From: Desertimonas flava
GTDB lineage: Bacteria; Actinomycetota; Acidimicrobiia; Acidimicrobiales; Ilumatobacteraceae
DNA: 64,000 nt
Assembly (NCBI RefSeq): GCF_003426815.1
Contig: NZ_QKYK01000002.1
Location: 310,001-374,000 of the forward strand
Direction of reading: 5' to 3'
Shown here: positions 14,957-22,284 of the stretch, piece by piece
How the letters are laid out: each line of letters opens with the position of its first letter
Position numbering within the stretch: the stretch's first letter is position 1
Notes under the pieces: model-generated
The model's input: only the letters and a program-made list of their open reading frames with translations
What the model was told of the DNA's origin: nothing
The model's database searches: none
Position numbers and translations under genes: made by a program

Positions 14957-16118
14957 GTGCCGATGCCCATCGATCTGGAGCCGCCGCAGCTCGCCGTGGT
15001 CGAGGCCGTCGAGCGGATCTGCAGCGGGTTCGACGACACGTACTGGTCCGAGTGCCGACCGCCACCACGAGTTCCCATGGGCGTTCTACGACGCCATGGC
15101 CGGCGCCGGGTGGCTGGGTGTCGTCATCCCCGAGGAGTTCGGGGGCGGAGGGGGCACGATCGGCGACGCCGCCCTGGTCCTCAACCGGGTCGCCGCCTCG
15201 GGAGCCGGCATGAACGGGTCGACCGCCCTGCACCTCACGATGTTCGGGCTCAACCCGGTGGTCAAGCACGGCAACCGGCGACTGCAGGATGCGTTCCTCC
15301 CGCGCGCCGCCCGCGGCGAGTTGCACGTCGCGTTCGGCGTCACCGAACCCGACGCCGGCACCGACACATCACGGGTCTCGACGCGGGCGACGCCCGCCGA
15401 CGGCGGTTGGACGGTCTCGGGTCGCAAAATCTGGACGTCCAAGGCCGAGGAGTCCGAGGTGTGCCTGCTGCTGGCGCGAACCGATGGCGAGCCCGGCGAC
15501 CTCGACGGGCTGTCGCTGTTCCTCGTCGACCTCGACCCGGCCCACGTGACGATCCGACCCATCCCCAAGCTCGGGCGCAACGCCGTGAGCTCGTGCGAGG
15601 TCTTCTACGACGACCTCCCCGTGGAGGAGTGGCGGCTCGTCGGCGAACGAGGCCGAGGCTTCCGCCACCTCCTCGACGGCCTGAACCCGGAACGGATCCT
15701 GCTCGCGGCCGTCGCCTGCGGCATCGGCGAGGCGGCGCTGCGCCGAGCCGTCGCCTACGCCGGCGAGCGGGAGGTGTTCGGCCGGCCGATCGGAGCCAAT
15801 CAGGCGATCGCTCATCCGCTGGCTGCCGCCCACATGCAGCTCCGTGCCGCGCTCACGATGACCCTGTCGGCCGCGGCGTCCTACGACGCCGGCCGGCCGA
15901 GCGGCGAGGCGGCCAACACCGCCAAGTACCTCGCCGCCGAGGCGGCATGGTTCGCCGCCGACCAGGCGATGCAGACCCACGGCGGCCTCGGCTACGCCGT
16001 GGAGTATCACGAGCGCTACTGGCGCGAGGCGCGCCTCCAACGAATCGCCCCGGTGAGCCAGGAGATGACGCTCAACTACATCGCCCAGAACGTCCTGCGT
16101 CTCCCGAAGAGCTACTGA
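14957..16118 (+). pseudogene. acyl-CoA dehydrogenase with one-base frameshift
   Basis: The 3' frame (15096-16118, 340 residues) is a complete acyl-CoA dehydrogenase body: WLGVVIPEEFGG, FGVTEPDAGTDTSR (FAD motif), KIWTSKAEESEV, GLNPERILLAA and QAMQTHGGLGYAVEYHERYWREARL. Its missing N-terminus is encoded just upstream in another frame, from GTG 14957 (LEPPQLAVVEAVERICSGFDDTYWSEC). The two join into the expected DRHHEFPWAFYDAMAGAGW if one C is removed near 15055-15056. This is therefore either a sequencing or assembly error or a recently broken gene. The rest is intact with no further stops, which favours an error or a very young lesion. It converges on a TetR gene with seven bases of overlap. 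Confidence 0.85.
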
Positions 16119-16882
16119 ATCCCGGCGTCCGCCCGGTCTCGTGACGCCACGGTGGCCTGCTCGGGGGCGACCTCACCATCGGCGGGTTCGCCCCATGGCA
16201 CCTCCAGGCCGATGCCGCGTGCCCACAGGGTGGTGAGTGTCCGCGCCGCCCGGGTCGTGTCGATCGTGCCGATCATCGTCACGCTGATGAAGGCGTACTG
16301 GCCGACCATGATGGCGAGGGCGAGGGCCGTGTCGTCGACGTCGAGGCCGGGATCGATCCGTCCCTCAGCCTGCAACCGGCGCAGGGCCGTACCGATGCGC
16401 GCGACGACGCTCATCGTCGTCTTGCGCCGCGCCGCGCGCATCTTGGCGTCGAACGACGAGACTTCGTCCATCAACCGCAGGGTCTTGCGATTGGCGACGT
16501 AGAACTCGAGATAGCGCTGATTGGCCAGCTCGATCGTGCGCACGGGGTCACCGCCGGCATCGGCCACGACGCCCGATGTACTGCCGAGGATGTGCGTGTG
16601 GAGCGCCTCGGCGAGGGCCCAGAGCACGGCCTCCTTGTCGGCGAAGTACGTGTAGTAGGTGCCGTGGGAGACGTTCGCCCGTGCCGCGATGTCGGCGACG
16701 CGCGTCGAGAGGTAGCCCCGCTCCCAGAACTCCTCCTGGGCCGCAGCGAGCAGCAGCTGTCGGGTGCGCTCGCCCCTGCCGGTACGGGGTGTGCGCATCG
16801 TGCCGGCCGCGTGCGGCTCCGCGGGCGCGGGCGTGAGCCTGAGCGGCCTGTTGGGCGCCTCACCCGCCCCGTCCCGAACCAT
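16112..16882 (-). CDS. TetR-family regulator
   Basis: This 256-residue regulator has a short basic leader and then the TetR DNA-binding domain (about 40-85, RQLLLAAAQEEFWERGYLSTRVADIAARANVSHGTYYTYFADKEAV). An all-helical ligand domain follows, with AIMVGQYAFISVTMIG near 210. Two adjacent ATGs exist; I prefer 16882 because TACGAT lies six bases upstream (16889-16894), while 16885 would leave three. A later ATG at 16798 is also possible. Its 3' end overlaps the convergent acyl-CoA dehydrogenase gene by seven bases. A role in acyl-CoA metabolism is plausible from position only. Confidence 0.85.
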   Translation of the reverse strand: MVRDGAGEAPNRPLRLTPAPAEPHAAGTMRTPRTGRGERTRQLLLAAAQEEFWERGYLSTRVADIAARANVSHGTYYTYFADKEAVLWALAEALHTHILGSTSGVVADAGGDPVRTIELANQRYLEFYVANRKTLRLMDEVSSFDAKMRAARRKTTMSVVARIGTALRRLQAEGRIDPGLDVDDTALALAIMVGQYAFISVTMIGTIDTTRAARTLTTLWARGIGLEVPWGEPADGEVAPEQATVASRDRADAGIQ

Positions 16883-16956
16883 CATCGGATCGTAGAGCGA
16901 TCAGCGCGCCCGGATCCTGCCGGGTGGGGAGCAGTCGACGACGGGGGTCGACGCGT

Positions 16957-18189
16957 TCAACAGGTGCTGGTGGCGGCGCCGGTGCCGGCGGCGAGTCCAG
17001 TGAGCCACGTGGTGCCGTCGTTGTAGGCCGCCGCGGCGGCCGCGGCGTGGTACCCGCCGGGCAGGATCCGGCGCTCGATCACCTGGCCGGCGGCACACAG
17101 CCGAGCGGTCATCGTGTCGCTGGTGACGAGCGGGACGTTCTGGTCGGCATCGCCGTGGAAGGCCAGGATCGGTGTCGCCATGGCGACCGTGCCAGCCGTG
17201 TTGGCGGCGAGGAGGGAGGCGAACGGTTCGACCGCCGTCGGGTCGGCAGCGACGAGTGCGCCCTGGGGCATCGCGACCGGTTCGTCGAAGCAGTGCTCGT
17301 CCATCAGGGTGAGCAGCTCGAGGCCGGCGGGGGAGAGGACCGACCCGATCGCCGCCTCGGCCTCGGGGTAGGCCGCAGCCAGGCCGCCGATCATCGACAC
17401 CGTGAGGGCCGCCGCGGCCGGGTCGTTGACGCCGGCGCGGGCGAACTCGACGACCTCGCTCGACGCGGCGCCGAGCACCGTACCGATGATCGGCTGCTGC
17501 GGCGTCCACTCGGGTGCCAGTTGCGCGGCCCACAGGGCGGCGTGTCCACCCTGGGAGAACCCGACGATACCGGTGACATCGGAGAGGTAGAGGCCGGGCA
17601 GCTGGCGGGCGGCGAGGCCGGCGTCGAGCATGCTGCGGCCTTCGCTGATGCCCACGAGATACGGATGTCGTCCGGGGCCACCGAGACCCTCGAAGTCCGT
17701 CGACACCACGGCCCAGCCCTGGTTGGTCGCATTGGCGGCCGACTCGAAGTCGTAGGCGTATTCGTCGTCGGCGGTTTCGAGGACTCGCGACGGTGCGCAC
17801 TTGTCGGCGACGCCGATCGTGCCGTGGCCGTGGAGGAGCACGTTGAACCCGCCGAACGGCGGGCGATCGTCGGGGGCGGCCACGAGACCGGTCACGACGG
17901 TGGGGGCGCCCGACACGGTCGTCGAGAGGTACATGATGCGCCAGCTGTCCTCGAACGCCGTGTCGATCGCCTGGAAGCGCAGCAGTTCGCCGTGGTTGCC
18001 GGCCGGGATGGGGTCGGGGGTGTCGTAGAACGCCGGATCGTCCATGGCGAACTCGACCGGTGCGGCCGCCGGTGGAGGGGCTGCGGCGGCCGCGGTGCCG
18101 AGGCTCGGCAGGGTGGCCGCAGTGCACCCGAGGCCGAGGGCAAGGGCGCTGAGCGTGCGGTACGGGTGGAGTGCTGCGTGTCGTCCCAT
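16957..18189 (-). CDS. secreted alpha/beta-hydrolase (secretory lipase type)
   Basis: This protein of about 410 residues has an N-terminal signal peptide (RTLSALALGLGCTAATLPSL then an AAAAAPPPAAAP linker), so it acts outside the cytoplasm. The mature part resembles the LIP family of secretory lipases. VLLHGHGTIG is the oxyanion region, GIVGFSQGGHAALW holds the nucleophile Ser, ILAFHGDADQNVP holds the Asp, and LPGGYHAAAA holds the His. Cysteines in DKCAPS, DEHCFDE, ARLCAAG and the C-terminal TSTC could form disulfides. The start at 18189 has CATGAT seven bases upstream; an in-frame ATG at 18201 would add four residues. It probably cleaves lipid or polyester esters; the substrate is unknown. 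Confidence 0.85.
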   Translation of the reverse strand: MGRHAALHPYRTLSALALGLGCTAATLPSLGTAAAAAPPPAAAPVEFAMDDPAFYDTPDPIPAGNHGELLRFQAIDTAFEDSWRIMYLSTTVSGAPTVVTGLVAAPDDRPPFGGFNVLLHGHGTIGVADKCAPSRVLETADDEYAYDFESAANATNQGWAVVSTDFEGLGGPGRHPYLVGISEGRSMLDAGLAARQLPGLYLSDVTGIVGFSQGGHAALWAAQLAPEWTPQQPIIGTVLGAASSEVVEFARAGVNDPAAAALTVSMIGGLAAAYPEAEAAIGSVLSPAGLELLTLMDEHCFDEPVAMPQGALVAADPTAVEPFASLLAANTAGTVAMATPILAFHGDADQNVPLVTSDTMTARLCAAGQVIERRILPGGYHAAAAAAAYNDGTTWLTGLAAGTGAATSTC

Positions 18190-18266
18190 GCCGACGATCA
18201 TGCGCCGATCGCCCGACCGGCGCATCGGGCAACGCCTCATCTCATGCCTTATGGGGTCTTACGGCA

Positions 18267-18313
18267 CCGCGATGAGCGATGAGGTCATCCGGCGGCCTCA
18301 TCGCTCATCGCGG
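18267..18313 (-). terminator. 17-bp perfect inverted repeat after the GNAT gene
   Basis: The arms CCGCGATGAGCGATGAG (18267-18283) and its exact complement (18297-18313) flank a 13-base loop. It begins 19 bases after the stop of the minus-strand GNAT gene and lies upstream of the lipase, so it most likely ends GNAT transcription. The internal GCGATGAG unit resembles the recB-recD junction repeat. Confidence 0.7.
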
Positions 18314-18331
18314 GCCGGGCGGGCAGCCCGT

Positions 18332-18832
18332 TCAGGTCGTGGCGGCGGCGAGCGCGGAGAGCGCAGGACCGGTGAGGCGGAAGCTCGTCCACTCGTCCAT
18401 CGACTCGGCTCCCAGCGAGCGGTAGAACTCGATCGACGGGGTGTTCCAGTCGAGCACCGACCACTCGAAACGCTGGTAGCCGCGCTCGACGCAGACTGCG
18501 GCCAGCGTCTGGAGCAGCGCCTGGCCGATGCCGCGGCGCCGGTGCGCGGGCTGCACGAACAGGTCCTCGAGGTACAGGCCGTGGGTGCCGCGCCACGTGG
18601 AGAAGTTGCAGAACCACAGGGCCGTGGCGATCACCGGTCCGCCCGCGTCGGCACCGTCGACCGCGACGTGTCCGAACAGCTGGGCGTCGGGGGCGAACAG
18701 GGCGGCGCGCAGCTGCTCGGCGGTCATCTCCACGGCATCTGGCTCACGCTCGTACGCCGCCAGCTCGTGAACCAGGCCCAAGACGGCGTCGATGTCACCA
18801 GGTTGGACCGGACGGATGGCAAAACTCGTCAC
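18332..18832 (-). CDS. GNAT acetyltransferase, diamine-acetyltransferase-like
   Basis: This 166-residue GNAT enzyme has the pattern of spermidine/diamine acetyltransferase relatives. These are HGLYLEDLFVQPAHRRRGIGQALLQTLAAVCVERG (the CoA loop) followed by RFEWSVLDWNTPSIEFYRSLGA and EWTSFRLTG. Such enzymes acetylate polyamines, thialysine or small amines. The gene pair aguA-aguB elsewhere in the window makes putrescine, so a polyamine role is reasonable but unproven. The GTG at 18832 has TACGTT six bases upstream. A strong inverted repeat follows the stop. Confidence 0.87.
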   Translation of the reverse strand: MTSFAIRPVQPGDIDAVLGLVHELAAYEREPDAVEMTAEQLRAALFAPDAQLFGHVAVDGADAGGPVIATALWFCNFSTWRGTHGLYLEDLFVQPAHRRRGIGQALLQTLAAVCVERGYQRFEWSVLDWNTPSIEFYRSLGAESMDEWTSFRLTGPALSALAAATT

Positions 18833-18859
18833 GGTCGGAACGTAGCGGGCGCCGGTCCG

Positions 18860-19768
18860 TCAGCCGTCGGCGGCGGGGAGGTGCTGCTGCAGCGTGAGCA
18901 CCGACCCGAACAGGTCGCCGAGCCGTTCCACGCGATCGAGCACCTCGCCTGCGTCGAAGCGCAGCAGGGCCTCGCCGGTAGCACATGCCTCCACCTCGTC
19001 CCACGTCACCGGCGTCGAGACCGTGGGCTCGGCCCGGGCCCGGAGCGAGTACGGGGCGACGGTCGTCTTGTGGAACGCGTTCTGGCTCCAGTCGACGAAG
19101 ATCCGCCCCGGGCGCTCGGACTTGGCCATCGTGGTGGTCACCTCGGCGGGCGTCTGGCGCTCGAGCACCGTGCCCACGGCCTTGGCGAATCCGGCGGTCG
19201 CCTCGTGGGTTGGTGCCGGCGCGTTGAGCGGTACGTACACCTGGAGACCCTTTGAGCCCGAGGTCTTGCACCACGCGTCGAGCCCGACCGTGGCGAGGAC
19301 CTCCCGCACGCGGCCCGCCACGGTGCAGCACGTCGCGATGTCGGTGCCCGGACCCGGGTCGAGGTCGAACACGACCGCGCGCGGCATCTCCTGATGTTCG
19401 TGGCCCGCCATCGGCGCGTGCAGTTCGATCGCCGCCAGGTTGGCCGCCCAGACGAGCGCGGCCGGTTCCTCGATGCGGCAGTAGTCGATGCCGCCCCGGC
19501 GATCGCTCGGTCCCGGTGCGACCGGGACCCAGTCCGGTCGGTGTGACGGGCAGCGCTTCTCGAAGAACCCGGCACGATCGGTGCCCTCGGGGAAGCGTTT
19601 GAGCGTGAGGCAGCGGCCGGCGAGGTGGGGCACCATCACGGGGGCGATGCGCGCGTAGTAGTCGATCACCTGACCCTTGGTGAAGCCGTTCGGGTACAGC
19701 GGCTTGGCGAGGTTCGACACGGTGAGGTGGCGTCCGTCCACCTCGACGCGCTGTGACCGCGGCGCCAT
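18860..19768 (-). CDS. ligD: LigD-type DNA polymerase/primase domain protein
   Basis: This 302-residue stand-alone version of the polymerase domain of bacterial LigD (archaeo-eukaryotic primase fold) fills or extends ends during non-homologous end joining. Visible are LTVSNLAKPLYPNGFTKGQVIDYYARIAPVMVPHL, TLKRFPEGTDRAGFFEKRCPSHRPDW, the catalytic pair FDLDPG (Asp135, Asp137), and KTSGSKGLQVYVPL with the metal and nucleotide residues. RIFVDWSQNAFHKTTVAPYSLRAR is also present. The start at 19768 gives the usual family N-terminus. No ligase, phosphoesterase or Ku gene is adjacent. It follows the DUF4262 gene by ten bases on the same strand and may share its transcript. Confidence 0.9.
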   Translation of the reverse strand: MAPRSQRVEVDGRHLTVSNLAKPLYPNGFTKGQVIDYYARIAPVMVPHLAGRCLTLKRFPEGTDRAGFFEKRCPSHRPDWVPVAPGPSDRRGGIDYCRIEEPAALVWAANLAAIELHAPMAGHEHQEMPRAVVFDLDPGPGTDIATCCTVAGRVREVLATVGLDAWCKTSGSKGLQVYVPLNAPAPTHEATAGFAKAVGTVLERQTPAEVTTTMAKSERPGRIFVDWSQNAFHKTTVAPYSLRARAEPTVSTPVTWDEVEACATGEALLRFDAGEVLDRVERLGDLFGSVLTLQQHLPAADG

Positions 19769-19778
19769 CGCAGGGCGG

Positions 19779-20378
19779 TCAGCCGGGACGCCGGCGATGG
19801 GACCGGCGAGTCCGTCGTGATCTCGGCGCGATCGCGCTGTGGGCCCAGTCGCCGAGCAGCGTCGCGCCCACCGGCTGCGCGGCGACCACATCGGGGTCGC
19901 ATCCGTCCTCGTCGGGGAAGCGGCCCGCCTCGTCGGCCCAGACGAGTTGCATCACGCTCGGCGGTTCGACGTGATCGACGCCGACGCCGTAGTGGGCGAA
20001 CCAGGTGCCCATCGGATCGTCGCGACCCGTGATCCAGTCGGCGGGGAGTCGATCGAAGCGCACCCAGTTGCCGTCGAGCAGGATGATCGCACCGTCGGAG
20101 ACGGGCCGTTCGGTGAGCTCGCGACGGCGCACCCAGTTGAGCATGGTGACCGCCCGATCGGGCTCGCAGCCGAACACCACGACCTCGGGATGGGCCCGCT
20201 CGTGGAAGCCGATCGAGTAGCTCCACGGCACCGGCGCGGCGCTACAGGCACATCCGGGCACCGAGCAGTCGCCCGAGCCGATGTTCAACACGGCGATGCC
20301 GTGGGAGTGGATGACGGAGGCGATCCACAGCATCAGTTCGCTGCCATGTCCGGCCGGGTAGCTGGTGGCGCTCGTCAT
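19779..20378 (-). CDS. DUF4262-like protein
   Basis: This 199-residue soluble protein has the DUF4262 pattern VPWSYSIGFHERAHPEVVVFG and a Cys-rich patch before it (GDCSVPGCACS). It ends in a highly basic tail (APRSRRTRRSHRRRPG). The function of the family is unknown to me. ATG 20378 has CATGAT six bases upstream (20385-20390). The basic tail and its placement directly before a LigD-type polymerase gene could hint at a nucleic-acid role, but that is speculation. The tail may also be a drifted C-terminus. Confidence 0.75.
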   Translation of the reverse strand: MTSATSYPAGHGSELMLWIASVIHSHGIAVLNIGSGDCSVPGCACSAAPVPWSYSIGFHERAHPEVVVFGCEPDRAVTMLNWVRRRELTERPVSDGAIILLDGNWVRFDRLPADWITGRDDPMGTWFAHYGVGVDHVEPPSVMQLVWADEAGRFPDEDGCDPDVVAAQPVGATLLGDWAHSAIAPRSRRTRRSHRRRPG

Positions 20379-20444
20379 GTCCCGATCATGACGTACGGGT
20401 GTGACAGTGGTCGCGGATGATGCCGATGACCGCTGGTCCTCGAG

Positions 20445-20472
20445 GGCCGGCCGGTCCTCAATGGGCCGGCCG
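20445..20472 (-). terminator. GC hairpin after the HD-domain gene
   Basis: Two copies of GGGCCGGCC (20445-20453, 20464-20472), whose GGCCGGCC part is self-complementary, can pair across an 11-base loop. They lie 24-51 bases beyond the stop of the minus-strand HD gene. A further CGCCGGCCGGCG palindrome lies in between. Confidence 0.4.
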
Positions 20473-20495
20473 AGCGCGCCGGCCGGCGACGGAGC

Positions 20496-21119
20496 TCAGT
20501 CCGCCTTGTAGATGCTCTGCTTCGGCGAGGCGAAGAAGTCGCGGAGCAACGGCGTGAACTCCTCCAGCGCCATCGTCGGGTAGTCGGGGTCGAACGCCGG
20601 CTGGTCGTACTCCGCGCAGAACTCGGCGCACAGGTCGTAGTACTGGTGGCCGGCGAACCGGTCGCGCATGTTCCGGTCGAGGCCGAGGTGGTGGAAGAAG
20701 TAGTAGCCCTGGAAGATGCCGTGCTGCTCGACCATCCAGTGGTAGCCCTCGCTCACGAACGGCTTGACCACGGCGGCGGCGATGTCGGCGTGGTTGTACG
20801 ACCCGAGCGTGTCGCCGATGTCGTGCAGGAGCGCACACGCCACGTACTCGTCGTCCCGCCCGGCGCGAGCCGCCCGTGTCGCCGTCTGCAGCGAGTGGGT
20901 GAGGCGGTCGACGTTGAAGCCGCCGAAATCGCCGCCCAGCAGGCGCAGATGATCGGTCACCCTGTCGGCGAGCCCGGGATAGAACTCGAGGCTGGCCTCG
21001 GCGATCCGGCTCCAATCCTCCTGGGTGCCGTCCACCATCGCCGTGAATGTCGCTCGGGGACGCTCGGCGGCGCCGGTGTGCTGACCTTCGACAGGGGGAG
21101 AGTCCGTGGTGGTCGTCAT
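20496..21119 (-). CDS. HD-domain oxygenase/phosphohydrolase-like protein
   Basis: This 207-residue cytoplasmic metal protein is mostly helical. Likely ligands are in VDRLTHSLQTATRAARAGRD (first His), CALLHDIGDTLGSYNHADIAA (the HD pair plus a further His) and WMVEQHGIFQGYYFFHHLGLDRN. The spacing resembles the PhnZ/MIOX branch of HD proteins, which are mixed-valent di-iron oxygenases, more than classic nucleotide phosphohydrolases. The tail ALEEFTPLLRDFFASPKQSIY is also typical. I chose ATG 21119 because TACGTT lies six bases upstream. It is divergent from a TetR gene that may regulate it. The substrate is unknown. Confidence 0.78.
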   Translation of the reverse strand: MTTTTDSPPVEGQHTGAAERPRATFTAMVDGTQEDWSRIAEASLEFYPGLADRVTDHLRLLGGDFGGFNVDRLTHSLQTATRAARAGRDDEYVACALLHDIGDTLGSYNHADIAAAVVKPFVSEGYHWMVEQHGIFQGYYFFHHLGLDRNMRDRFAGHQYYDLCAEFCAEYDQPAFDPDYPTMALEEFTPLLRDFFASPKQSIYKAD

Positions 21120-21208
21120 GGAACGAACGTACTCCTCGATCGGCCCAGTGTCAGTACCGATGTCGTATGAAGTTCCGGCAGGGGTGCGGCGCATGGTTCA
21201 ATTTCGAT

Positions 21209-21865
21209 GTGCCGAGCACGTCGAGATCCACCGACAAGCGCGAGCGGCTCCGGGAGCGTCGCGCCGCGCGCCGCGGCGAACTGCTCACGGCGGCGATGGA
21301 GGTCATCCGCCGCGACGGAGCCGACGCCACCATGGAGGAGATGGCGACCGCCGGCGGCATCAGCAAGCCGATCCTCTACCGCCACTTCAACGACCGCGAC
21401 GGCCTCGTGTCGGCCATCACCGAACTGGCCCTCGCCGAGCTCGCCCGCCTGCTCGAGGAGAAGGTCGGTGAAGCCCGCCTCGCCGGCTCGCGTGCCGGCA
21501 TCCGGGGCACCATCGACGCGTTCTTCCAGTACATCGACAGCGATCCCGAGCTGTACCGGTTCATCGTCGACCAGGACAGCCGGCTGAGCGACTCGGCAAC
21601 GGTGGCGTTCACCGAGGAGGTCGGCAAGCACGTGTCCGGCGCCATCCGTGAGGCGCTCACCGACGCCGGTCGCAGCGCCGATCCCGCCGAGGTGTGGGGG
21701 CGCGCCATCGTCGGCATGGTCACGATGACGTCGAGATGGTGGATCGCCAATCCGTCGGTGCCGCGCGCCACGGTCGTCGACTACCTCGCCGACCTCGCGT
21801 GGACCGGCATCAGCGGCACGCACCTCCCGGGCGATCCACCGCACGGCCATCGCGACCACGCCTGA
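21209..21865 (+). CDS. TetR-family regulator
   Basis: This 218-residue repressor has a very basic leader (DKRERLRERRAARRGELL), a TetR helix-turn-helix (TAAMEVIRRDGADATMEEMATAGGISKPILYRHFNDRDGLV, about 20-65) and a helical ligand domain. The domain's WGRAIVGMVTMTSRWWIANPSVPR is typical of lipid-metabolism TetRs. I chose GTG 21209; an ATG at 21167 would add an unusual Cys/Trp-rich stretch. It is divergent from the HD-domain gene and followed two bases after its stop by the GGCT-like gene, so it may control both. The ligand is unknown. Confidence 0.85.
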   Translation: MPSTSRSTDKRERLRERRAARRGELLTAAMEVIRRDGADATMEEMATAGGISKPILYRHFNDRDGLVSAITELALAELARLLEEKVGEARLAGSRAGIRGTIDAFFQYIDSDPELYRFIVDQDSRLSDSATVAFTEEVGKHVSGAIREALTDAGRSADPAEVWGRAIVGMVTMTSRWWIANPSVPRATVVDYLADLAWTGISGTHLPGDPPHGHRDHA

Positions 21866-21867
21866 AC

Positions 21868-22254
21868 ATGACCCGCCTGTTCGTGTACGGGACGTTGATG
21901 CCCGGGCGGCTCCGCTGGCCGCATCTGCAGCCGTTCGTCACGGCCCACCGGTCGGCGGCCGTTCCGGGCACCCTGTTCGACTCGGGCAACGGGTGGCCCG
22001 TCGCCGTGCTCGACGGATCGCCGGCGGCCGGCCCGACCGTGCCCGGCGTGCTCGTCGATCTCGACGCCGGCCAGCTCGACACGTGTCTCGAGCTGATCGA
22101 CGAGGTCGAGGACACGGCCACCGACGAGTTGCGCCGCGTGCGCGTCACGACCACCGGGGGCGAGGCGGCGTGGGCCTACCACTTCACCCGATCGGTGGCA
22201 GGACTCACGCGGATCGCCGACTGGTCGATGGTCGATCCGGCGCTCGAGGCGTGA
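21868..22254 (+). CDS. gamma-glutamylcyclotransferase-like (AIG2/GGCT) protein
   Basis: This 128-residue protein of the GGCT/AIG2 fold has the substrate-binding signature LFVYGTLMPG at residues 4-13. A V-P-G-x-L turn (AVPGTLFD), the acidic EVEDTATDELRRVRV segment that includes the probable catalytic Glu, and an AWAYHFTR strand follow. These enzymes cyclise gamma-glutamyl amines or amino acids to 5-oxoproline. ATG 21868 is two bases after the TetR stop, so it is probably co-transcribed. The exact substrate is not deducible. Confidence 0.85.
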   Translation: MTRLFVYGTLMPGRLRWPHLQPFVTAHRSAAVPGTLFDSGNGWPVAVLDGSPAAGPTVPGVLVDLDAGQLDTCLELIDEVEDTATDELRRVRVTTTGGEAAWAYHFTRSVAGLTRIADWSMVDPALEA

Positions 22255-22284
22255 CGGGAGCCGCTGGCTCCCCACCCCGACGAC

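Noticed and set aside
18860-19768. Complete LigD (ligase plus polymerase)
   Set aside because: Only the polymerase/primase domain is present; there is no ligase or phosphoesterase domain in this or adjacent frames.
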